A stretch of DNA of 64,000 nucleotides from Gambelia wislizenii (lineage: Eukaryota > Chordata > Lepidosauria > Squamata > Crotaphytidae), in the NCBI GenBank assembly GCA_030847615.1, contig JAUMIR010000003.1, positions 74,720,001 to 74,784,000 on the forward strand, in the 5' to 3' direction. Under the pieces are notes generated by a model that saw only the letters and a list, made by a program, of their open reading frames with translations, was not told where the DNA came from and made no database searches. The translations under genes were made by a program, and so were the position numbers. Positions within the stretch are counted from its first letter, which is position 1. Each line of letters starts with the position of its first letter. Shown piece by piece: positions 35,076 to 45,500 of the stretch.

Positions 35076-36112
35076 GTGCCCTGATCCACAGCGCGCCTGG
35101 TAAACCTCTATGTGATGTTGGGATTATTTTTCTAAAGACAAAGGGAGATAAGGGGCAAAATTTGCAGGATGTAAAAGGCACTGCTTATTATGTTAAGAAC
35201 GTAATTGAAAATGTAGCTTTGAGTGAAAAGGAGAAATTGCCAAACCATCGTTGGAGAAGATTTCGGACGTGGTTTAATGAGACAAACCCAGGAATAATTT
35301 AAGGGATATCTTTAAATAAATACGTTATTATTTTTGTATTATTATTTTTATTAATATTTTATTTTCCAAATATGTATAATTGTAATGTGTAACTTCTAAT
35401 TTTAGTATAAAGGTGTAAATATAATGTTCATTGGAAAAGAAAAAATAGTGGTTATAGTGTGCTTAGATTAAGAGGAAAAATGTATTAGTGTTAGGATAGA
35501 TAGTTTTGAGACAAATGTTGCTGTCCTTGAGCAAGCAGGGATCACCAGCATTGAGGCCATTTTATTAAGAATACAGCTGCGCTGGGCAGGGCACGTTTCT
35601 AGGATGGAGGACCATCGCCTCCCAAAAATAGTATTCTACGGTGAACTCGCCACAGGTCAGCGTAAAAAAGCGATACAAGGACTCCCTGAAACAACACCTC
35701 AGGCTCGGCCAAATTGATCACCAGCAATGGTCTGCCCTGGTCTCACATTGGGAGGCATGGAGCCGCACTATCCACAATGCTGCAGCCTTATTTGAGAACT
35801 CACGCGGAACAAGTCTTGAAGAGAAATGACAACGCAGAAAGAACCACAACCCAGAAACATCACCCAAGGAGACCTTCTGCTGTGCTTTCTGCAAACGGAC
35901 TAGTTTATCTCGGATTGGCCTTTTCAGTCATCAGCGCGCTTGCAGAAAACGCGGGATGAGTCCTTCCTGAATCTTCATTTGCGAAGAAAAGACAGAGAGA
36001 GTTTTATTTTTATATTAGTAAGAAAAGAGGAAAATAAATTTTGTGCGTTATTATTACGGACTTTTGTGGTTGGGTGTATTTTTCAGTAGAATGGTTTTAT
36101 TTCAATTAAAAA
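35076..36112 (+). mobile_element. Unrecognised retroposon family, copy C (interrupted by a LINE fragment)
   Basis: Starts at AGTGCCCTGATCCACAGCGC and follows copy A: NLQDVKG, AYYVKNVIENVALSEKEKLP and NHRWRRFRTWFNET in one frame (about 35159-35290). The AT-rich 3' region follows and ends at TTTTATTTCAATTAAAAAAA near 36112. A LINE 3' piece splits it at about 35519-35994. The orientation is opposite to copies A and B. The 5' end is truncated compared with A. It lies just upstream of the MMS19 promoter. Confidence 0.65.
35519..35994 (+). mobile_element. Endonuclease-RT LINE 3' end nested in retroposon copy C
   Basis: Starts at GTCCTTGAGCAAGCAGGGAT, encodes RMEDHRLPKIV-like and KKRYKDSLKQHLRLGQIDHQ sequence and ends with a C2HC finger-like block: ETFCCAFCKR, SRIGLFSHQRACRKRGMSPS. 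It ends in AAGAAAAGACAGAGAGAG. Copy A shows the uninterrupted target (GATAGTTTTATTTTTGTATT), so the boundaries are well defined. Frames contain small indels. Confidence 0.85.
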
Positions 36113-36119
36113 AAAAATC

Positions 36120-36236
36120 CTATCCTCCACCACAAAAAAATCCAGTTTTCTTAGCCTTCAGCTCCCAGAAACCTGAGCCTGTTTGTTCCAATGGCCAGGA
36201 ATTCTGGGAGTTGGAGGCCAAAAACCTAGAAGGCCG
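36120..36236. mobile_element. hAT-like MITE fragment
   Basis: CTTCAGCTCCCAGAAACCTG and GGCCAGGAATTCTGGGAGTT plus GGAGGCCAAAA match the interior of the palindromic MITEs at 27176 and 34509, but clean ends are not visible. Confidence 0.45.
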
Positions 36237-36570
36237 CAGCCCGCGCATTGTGACCCCGCCCCTGGAAGTGAACCCTGCCTTTGGGGCGGCCACCATTACT
36301 GAGCCTATGACAACGGGAGGCGAGTTCGCCCCTGCTATAATGCCCCACGTGACCGAGGGGACCGCGCATGCGCCTTGCGGGCTTCTCCCTCAACCTGCGA
36401 TTTCCCCCACCCCCCAGATAATCATGGCGGCCGGCGGGGCTGATGTTGAGATTGGGGCGCCTCCACCCCCGTTGCTGAGTTGGGAACGGGAGAGTGCGGC
36501 CAAGGAGGCGGCGGAAGGTACGGGCACAGGCCAAACTGGGATGGAAACAGCCTGGAGATGGAGGCTGCTG
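36225..36570 (+). promoter_or_regulatory. MMS19: MMS19 CpG-rich promoter with NRF1, USF, Sp1 and YY1 motifs
   Basis: The stretch is rich in CpG and lies directly upstream of the MMS19 start codon. Visible motifs are CCCCGCCCC (Sp1-type GC box, 36254-36262), CACGTGAC (USF-type E-box, 36346-36353), CGCGCATGCGCC (full NRF1 site, 36363-36374) and ATCATGGCGGC (YY1-type, overlapping the ATG at 36424). No TATA box is evident. This is a typical housekeeping promoter. The motif assignments rest on sequence match only. Confidence 0.8.
36424..36517 (+). CDS. MMS19: MMS19 exon 1 (coding part)
   Basis: Encodes residues 1-31, MAAGGADVEIGAPPPPLLSW and ERESAAKEAAE, plus one base, and ends at GAAG|GTACGG. 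It begins like other MMS19 proteins with an alanine-rich start, but is otherwise unlike the mammalian exon 1 as I remember it. The frame stays open upstream of the ATG. Confidence 0.85.
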
Positions 36571-39500
36571 CTGCTGGTGTAGTAGTTTTATGCGGGAATG
36601 AGGTGGAGCTTGCTGGGCAGGAGGTTGTACTGTACTTGCAAAGGCACTAAAGGGAGGCTGGTTAAAGGGAGTGAGGAAGACTATGGGGAAGGAAGGTGGA
36701 GGTTTGGATCTTATTTTGGAGGAAAGAATCTAAGGTTGGGACCATGTCGCTGCTGCTACCGCTCCTCCTCGGAATCTGTATTCAGTGTTAGCATTCAGTC
36801 TAAAAAATATGTAAAGTAGTGCAAACGAGTGCCTCTGGGCATGTACAGAATGCCCCCGCCTTACAGCTGAGTAACTACATTCGCCCTTACCTAGTTTTAA
36901 GTTGCAGTTTATTAACGGAGGCAAGGTGTGTGTTGGACGAGGCAGTTGTTATCTTAAGGTGTGACACATGGCATTATCGATTGGGGGTAAAGTTAGAAGC
37001 CATTTCCCCCGGGTTTGCTTCGGAAATGGGAATGAGCAGGAATAAATATGTTGTGGTGGACATGAGGAGGCTGTTGTGGTAAGGATGGCTAGAGAGAAAG
37101 ACTTGGATGTACTGCAGCAGTGTCTGATTCACAAGGAACCGATCACACCTCTGAATAATACTATACAGTATCCTAGAATCATGTTTGGTTTATCCTGTTG
37201 GATTGCTTTCTTTCCCCTCTTTTGTTCACTAAACTCTTTCACTTGCCCATAGGACTCTAAAAACATAGGAAGACCTGGGCTGTACTCTTCTGTTTATGCT
37301 GTGAATACCAAAAGAGGGTTAAACAGATGACTATAGCACAGTTGTCCTTCCATATCCACAGATTTGGTATCCACGTATTTAAGGATTCACGGCTTGAAAA
37401 TATTATTTAAAAAATAATAATCCAAAAAGCAAACCTTGATTTTGCCATCTTATATAAGGGACACCATTTTGCTATGCCATTGCATATAATGGGATATGAG
37501 TATTCACGGATTTTGGTATCCACGGGGGTCCTGGAATCAAATCCCAGTGAATATGAAAGGACAACTGTAATTCGTATCTAAATGTTTTTGAGTTGTTTTC
37601 TTCAACGTGTACATGCATGTTTCTCTGTTCCTGAAAGCTCTCCTATTTATTATGAGAAGACCTGCAGATTACATCCTAATTCAGATAGTTTTGTGTGGTT
37701 TCGTAAGCACTCATGAAGTCATCAAGATGGGCTGCTTTAGTCAATCCATATTTACCTTGCGTTTTTCTTGATAGGTTGGGGAATGCATTAACTCTTCCAT
37801 CACTAGAGGACCTGTTGTGCCATGTGGTCTACTTAGAGTTCTACTGGTAGTACATAAATGTGATGAATTTCATCTCATCATATCCTCTGTCTCAGCAGAT
37901 GTAACTACCACATCACATTGAATTTGTATCTGATTGGTATGTTGCAGAAAGGCATTTACAAAAGGACAGGCTACAAAAATGAACAGTTGGTCGTTCTTCC
38001 AAACTGAGAGTGGGTTCACGGACAAGCAGTTTAACAGGAAAGCAGGAACATGGTGGAAAGGTTGATTGAATGGATGAGATGTTTGCTGGGGCTCTTGACT
38101 TCTTGCTGGCTGCTGTGAGAACAATATTAGTAAATATGAATGTTTGTGTCATGTTGTAAGTAGCACATTTGGGTTCCTTTAGTCACTAAAATGTAATCTG
38201 AAGTTTATTGATTAAGGGATCCATGCAAACAGATAAACTTAACATACATGAAGGCAAGTAAAATATGTGAGAAGTGGGATGTTCCATGAATTTCCTAAAT
38301 ACTTGTAGCCTCTGAATTGTGAGGTGTCTTAATGAAGGCCTGTACTTTTTTCCTGCTGCAATTGCTCTCGGTAGGATAGGTCCTATCCTATCTGGATAGG
38401 ATAGGTCGCCATGAGTTGAAGTCGACAAAAGTGCAGTTAACAACAATTACAAAGCAAAGAGGCAGCTTCCCTTGTAGCTCAAAGGATCCCTGTGAGAGAG
38501 ATCAACTGTACAGTATAAGGAGGTGACATGCTTGATGGTCCAACTGACCTGTTCCCCTACTCAGTCTCAGGCTGAAAGGTGATGCTTCTGTAGACCTAAC
38601 TCCCAACACCAGTAGCTGTGGACAACTTGCCTCTGTCGGGTACTATCTACTGTTAGTGATCCAAAGAAACGTGAGGGCATGCCATATATGCAGCCCCTGC
38701 TTGTTTTATATGAGGTGATCACGGGGGCGCAGGGGCTAGGGTAGCATTCGAACATCCAAACTTTCCTTGCAGATCCCTTCCTTCCAACTTACAGGAACCC
38801 TCTTGTGTGTCTTCCCTGGGCCCAGTTTGATGCCCACTAGGTCTGCTGCTGCACACAGGATGCTTTATTAATGCGGTCAATAATATACTGAGCAGAGTTA
38901 GAATTGTCTCTGCTGCCTCAAATAGAACCGAGAAGAAGGAAGAGAGACGGTATCAAGGAATTCTGTGAAAATATGCATTTGTTGAGGGGTCTCCCCCCTT
39001 TTTGGTCTCCCGAGTTCTTTTTAAAATAGAAACTCTCTAAATTAATTTTGGTAACACCCTTAAAGATGAAGACATGTTTTGGGGAACACAGTGCCCCTGG
39101 TTTTCAAAGAGACCACATTAAGAAACAGGTCTCAAAACCTTTTCTTTGGTTAGAACGTACCCTATCAGTAATTACAGAGTTGTGCTAAACTTGGGTAGTT
39201 GAAGAAATGCCGTACCCTTTCTGTGCTCTCCCTGCCACTGGCTTTTGTTGTAAATTGGAAGGGAAATTGTATAAGTGACAGGTTGTCTCAAGCCTTTTTT
39301 TCTTTTTCACTGGATAGCTTTCTCCACTGCTAATGAAGCAATTGAGTTACTTGCTCAGTAGGGATAAGTTTATTATCATGGGCTTGTTGGTACCAATTAA
39401 ACATCAAATTAAGGTTTTAATTTAAATTTCTGTGATAAAACTCCCCTTTTATATCAAAATCAAATTTTGCTCAGTTTAAAAAACTTATCTGACAATTCTA

Positions 39501-42500
39501 CAGATAAGGCTAAAGTGCAGTATGAGCAAATTTCCCCAGGTAACATGATGCATGTGACTGGATTATACTATATTTACAGTTGTGCAAGATAAGAAGAGGA
39601 GTGGCGGACAAAAAATAGTGGGCCCTCCGTTTTACAATTTAAAAAGACTGTACATTGTACAATACACAAATGTTAGAGTACAGTCCTAAGATTACTCAGA
39701 AATAAGTGCCATTGTGCTCAGTAGGGCTTACTCCTAGTAAGTTTGCTTGGGATTTCAGCCATAATCTTTTATTATATTAGGATGTGTTGTTGTCAGGTGG
39801 GTATGAAAGTCACAAAGAAAGCAGCTGCATGGCCAAAACGAGCCAGTGCTATTTCAAGTTTCATATAGTGCTCTTTGTATTAAGGGTACTGCCCTGTGAG
39901 ACCTCCTGTCTTTCCTAGATCCTTAAGAAACATATGTCAAGTTTTTTTACATGCAGTTATCTGTACTGATGCAGCAACACAGTGCATTGTTGATGACAGT
40001 TGTTCATCTTGTGTCTTCTCGGAGTTCAGATGCAAACCAAGTAACTTGACTAGGGGTGGGTAGCTATCTCTAAAATTTCTAATTTGAAGGCTGATTAAAA
40101 TAGTGACTTGTTTTTCCTTGGATATTTTGACAGGCATTTCTTTGCTAGGATGAAAGGAAAGTATACTTTGCTGCTTTTTGGGAGTGGGAGCAGGGTTAAA
40201 GAGTGCTTGCTATGGGTCACTTCTGTAACCTAGTCTTGCAGATTTTTTAAAAAAATCTGCCAGCTCTTATGGACTTGTGTGGAAGCAGCAGCAGCAAAAC
40301 CCAAATGAAAAGCCAGAAGTTTCATGTGCTTTGCTCACTGGCAGCCATTGCTGTGGCTTTTGTTTACTGTCTTCTGTGTTCTATAAAACTTAATTAGCAT
40401 TAAAGAAGCATTGTGACCATCTGAGTAATCAAAAAAATGGATTGGTCCAGGGCACATATGAATGAAATGTTCTCCATGGTGTCTTAGAGACTAGGCAAAA
40501 TGAGGTTGAATGCAGAAGTTATATAGCTCACTCTTGCAAGTAGACCTGCTAGGGATGGCTGTTTGTTCACCATTCATATGCCCTTATTTCCTACCATTGT
40601 AGCACTATCAAGCTGAGGCAGGCCATTCTTAAGGGCCTGGAAATAGCATGTTGAGCAGCAGTTGTTTTTCTTGGCTAGAACTGCAAGGATATCCCAGCTA
40701 CGGTACCTGTTCAGGCTTCAAAAGATTAGATAAGGCAGACTTGATGACATGGTAGCAGTTGCTTTTGCTGAGTGAGCAGCATGGGGTGGGGAGAGCAGAT
40801 GAAGGTAGGCGCCACTTACTTGTATGCAGAATGAATCAGCCTTGTATTTTATTTTTTTAAAAGCCTGATCTCCTCTATACCCAGCACAGAAAACAAACAA
40901 GTTGCTAAAATTATTAGAAGATACCACCTCCATGCCCAGCATAGAAATGCAATCTCTATCCCAACTTTCTCAGTACCCAGGAAGGTAGGATTCCCCCAAC
41001 CCCACTGTGGTGGTTTTTTGGGAAGCTTATTTAGAAGGCTGAGAGAAATGCTTTTCAACTCATGATTATATGAAGCGGGTAAGACTATTGCCCCATGGAA
41101 ACTTGTATTTAAATGAAGATGCCAAAGAGTGGCATTTTATTTGTGAGACATATGCCACTGAGCTGTAGAAAAGCCGCACTGAGCCTTAAGCTAAATATAT
41201 TCCCGTTTCTAAATTTGTTTTAAGAACCGGTGCCTGTTTGTTATAATAAACCATAGAGCAGAATTTAACCTTTGATGCTTTTTTTTCCTTAGGAGTAAAA
41301 GCTGGGACCTGTACCATCTTAGATGTTGTGGAAAACCTGGGGTAAGTGGAATAACAGACAACAACTGTCTGCTTTAAGAGGAATACAATATATGCTGCTT
41401 TCTAGGATAAATTTTTGCACTGCTGCAGTCCACTAAACCTCTACTCTTTTGGTGCCTCACACCCGCCTGCTGGGTGCCTAAGTGTGGGATATACATTTCT
41501 ATTTAAGAAAGAGGCATGTAAGATTAGGCTGAGTTTCCTTTGATTTTGGAATATTTCTCTAAGGCTGGTAGTGATGATGTTTTGTATGTTGTTATCCTGG
41601 TAAATAGGAATAAATTCACCTATATTATATAGTTAAAGACTTCCTACTACATACTTTCTTGTCCTTCCTATCAATTACACAGTATTTTGGGAGAGAAGAG
41701 CTGCTTTTGGAGTTAAGTATTGCCCAGGTGTCCCTAATGAAGGGCTGTGTTCTTGCTAGTTCCTCCTTTTAGCCATTTAGGTAAACTCCAGGGCACTCTT
41801 GTGAGTTGATTCCTGAGTTAGAAAGTTCGTTGTGTCAGAGGACAGGAATGAGGGTTCCTCAATGTAGCATGGTGGTTAAATGTTAGTCACAAGCCAGGAA
41901 GTTACTAAAGGAAGCCACAGACATAGGTGGAGAAAAGCAACTATTTTCTCAATCTCATTCTCTTTACCTCCCTATCTCTCTCTGCTGTATCTGGGTATTG
42001 CCTAGGCAGGAATTGGCCTGAAATGATAAAAATCAAACAGTGTTGCACCTTCTGATGATCTAGAGTGAAGAATGCATCACAAAAATTCCCTCACTGCTGC
42101 TGATGCCTTCTGCAAAACACTAATGCAAGAAAGAAGAGCATTGCCTTTTCCCTGCTTTAAGCTGTAGCAAAGGTTATAGTGAAAGCAGGCCTGGGCAATT
42201 CTGTCATCCTGTCATCGTCCCCTGTGTTGCTTTGGTGTCAAGATCATGGAGTGGAGTTTTCCTTTATGTGTCTGCCCAATCCCCTCTTTTGATGTGCTGT
42301 TGTGCTAGCCAGTGCTACTGCTAGGTAAACTGTCCTTTTTAGTGAAGAAAAGCAGAATTTTGGAGGTGCAGTCCATTAGTAGTTTTATTTTAGCAAATCA
42401 GCCAGTCTTGCAAAAAGTAAAGATAGAGGCAAGCAAATTCTTGTCATGAAAATGGATAGGTAGGTTCAGTAATGTAATGTCCTTTCAATTCATTTCCTGC

Positions 42501-45500
42501 ATTTATACCTCCTTCCCTCCAGAAACCTCAAGGCATTTTATCATCATGGAAGCCACTCTGTGAGGTAGGCTAGGCTGAACAAGAGTGATTTTCCCAAGGT
42601 CACTCAGTGAATGTCATTGCTAAGTGGGGATTTTAACCTACAGTAGTTCTCAGTCCTAAGCCAGCAGTACAACCTCTATACCATACTCTTCTCTTTTGGA
42701 CAACAGTAGTAATTTCCACCCAGTATAAATCCATAGGCTAGAGAAGAAAAATAAGTGGTTAAAATGCCTTCATTCTGTTTCTCTTGTTGAATGGCTAGCT
42801 TTGGAATGGGTGGGCTATCCATAGTATAGTTGACTGAGTAATGGATGATGCGAATACTGAACAGTTGTTGGTCTTTGTTAGGACATAAGTAGTTTCTTCT
42901 CTTGTTTTGTCATTCTGGAAAGAAGGTCATGTGAACATTTCTTTGTTGCAGTATATGCTTCATTTGCATTTTAACACTTTCTCAAGACTGATGCATGATT
43001 CAGCTGTACCTTATCTCTGTCATTGGGCTCATGGGCAGGGAGCACATGGAAACTTCAGGCAGCGGCCTTGTTCTTTTCTATCCTGTCCTCAGTTAGGTGG
43101 TAGGAATTACCAGTGAATCTGTAGGATTTCCTTTGTCAACAGCATTAACCCTTACATAATATGATAAAGAAGGTTGCTGGAGTGAGAAAAACAATGTCCT
43201 TAGGTTTTCTGGACAATGAAGTTGACATAGGTACAATAAAGTTACTGAATGTATATTCTCATGGGGAGGTGGTTGTATTGACACAATCCTGGTGAAATTA
43301 TAAGACATCAAAATTACTACTTTATTCTGAATCTGTTCAGTGTTTCATCGCTGAATAATTAATGCAGCTAGCTCCCATATTGATGCTGTCCTCCATCTGT
43401 TTCCTTTCTTCCTAAACCTTCCATGACCAGTAATGCTTGTCAGCAGTTGATGCCAAGCATATTGTAGAACAACTGGTTTTCATTTGTTGTTGTGTGCCTT
43501 TAAGAAGTTTTCAATCTATGCCGAACCCATCACAGGGGTTTCTTGGCAAGATTTATTCAGAGGGGGGTTGATTTTGTCTTTCTCTGAGGCGGAGAGTGTC
43601 ACTTGCCCAAGGTGTCAAGTGGGGATTTGAATCCTGTTCTTCAGAGTCATAGTCCAACACTCAAACCACTACTGTACTGACTACTAAAATTGTGGTTATC
43701 TACCAAAAGAGACATAATCTTGAATGAAAAGGAAATAATTGATCACTTAACTGTGGAAGTGCTTTGGACAGGACCCCAGGGGAAAGTTTGAGCATCCTAA
43801 GGGGGTGCTGAAAGACGTGTTCCTAACATCTCAGGGAACTGTTCTGGCCAAGCAGAAATTAGTTGACACCAGATGAAAAAACAGAGTTCGTATAGATAGT
43901 TTAACACAAATTTATTTTCTTGTACAATATATGATTACAGTGTCAACCAGAGGAAAGTTATGAGGCTCCTGGTTCAGATCAAAGGAAGATATCTCACCTT
44001 TATAATCCAAACAGTAAACACACATATGCCTGTATATCTTGGCTAATACAGTATTTTTCATTCTCTCTTTTCTCCATGTCCTACTGCCCTTGAAATCTTC
44101 CTCCATTTTTTTTCCTCTAATACAGATCTCTTCTTGAGAATGCAGACCCTCAAATACGTACACGTGGCATTAAAATGCTCTCTGAAGTCCTCATGCAGTG
44201 TTACTCCCTACTCCATGAGCAGGAAGGTAGGATGTGGGCATATAAATTAATTAAATAATAACAATAACAACAATAATATGCTACCTGTCTACTGGACTGG
44301 ATTCTCACTTGTTGCAAGGAACTGGCCTCTGCATTCAAAGGATTATGTTTGTGACTGTGATCAGTAGGGAGGAGCAAGGGAACGAACATGAGCCTGGTTC
44401 TATGAGTCAGTGGTCTTTAATGTGCAGTAGGCACTCTTGTTGAGTGATGGGGATGTAATCAGGTTAACTGAAAGTGTGGATTTGCCCTTAGGCCAGGAGT
44501 AGGCGACTGGTGCCCTCATGTAGTTTTGGGTTACAGGCCCCATGCTTCTTCACCATTGACATGCTGGTTGGATTTTAATGGACTTAAGAGTCTAAAATAT
44601 TTGAAGCATACTAGGTTACCTATCCTTGCCCTAGAAAGTGATTGAATTGAGGATTAAATTAACAGAGACCTTTTTCGGTGTTCTGGCAGTTTTGATCTTC
44701 CTGAAATTATCTAGATGTAATGTGCTACTGTTAGTTGTGCCATGCTTGACAAATAGTTATTTTCTTCAATTGAAAGAGAGTAAAGGAACATCATGGATAT
44801 AATGGTGAAAGAAAATTCCTTATAGTTCCTCACCCAAAGTGAGAGTTAAGGAGAAAGGTGGTGACTGGGATGCTGTTTGGTTTGATAGAACAGTAGGTTT
44901 TAGAAAGACAAAAATGTGATGGTTGAGCAGGAGACAGTTGAACATCTTTCATAGATTGGAGACTGCTGTTTGAGTACATAAGCTGCTTGAGTGCATAAAC
45001 TGCTTCGGCCCTAGAGTCTTGCATCTGTGCTGTTCCTGACAGTGCCTGTCATTGAGTACTCCCCTAGGAGCATCTTTTCATGCTGTGTCACAGAGTTGTA
45101 TGAACAGCACATTTCCTGTAGTTACAATCTTAAGAACATGTGATCAGAAGTTGTCAAATAGTCTTTGCCTCTGTGCATGCATGTGCACACAGCATGCACA
45201 CACCTGAGAAGCAAGGCTATTTTTGTGATCCAGCTCAGGAGTCCTCCTAACCTCAGAATTCTCAAGCTGTTCCTTCGGAGACACACTCTCAGGATTCCTG
45301 TAGCCTGGAAATCCCAGAACTATGTCTCTCTTTTAAGAACACTGCTGCCACTACCTCTTGATTGGAAGACCACCACCCCCTTTTTCACAGTCCAAGAGGA
45401 AACCATGGGCTATTTAAGACCTTCAGCCATTGGCTTTTATCAACCCCCCTCCCTTCTATCCAGAAGCAGAGGAGACTAGCAATGTAGTGATGACCCAAAA

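Larger units (their letters stand above)
36518..41292 (+). other. MMS19: MMS19 intron 1
   Basis: 4.8 kb intron. A pogo-like MITE (37339-37567), a hairpin (38370-38406) and a SINE tail (38398-38450) are listed separately. The rest, including 38450-41290, shows no gene or clear repeat. The acceptor is a T-rich TTTTTTTTCCTTAG. Confidence 0.9.

Noticed and set aside
36043..36582. 179-codon frame starting upstream of the MMS19 ATG
   Set aside because: Its upstream half is retroposon and MITE sequence. Only the part from 36424 to 36517 is coding, and it is cut by the exon 1 donor.
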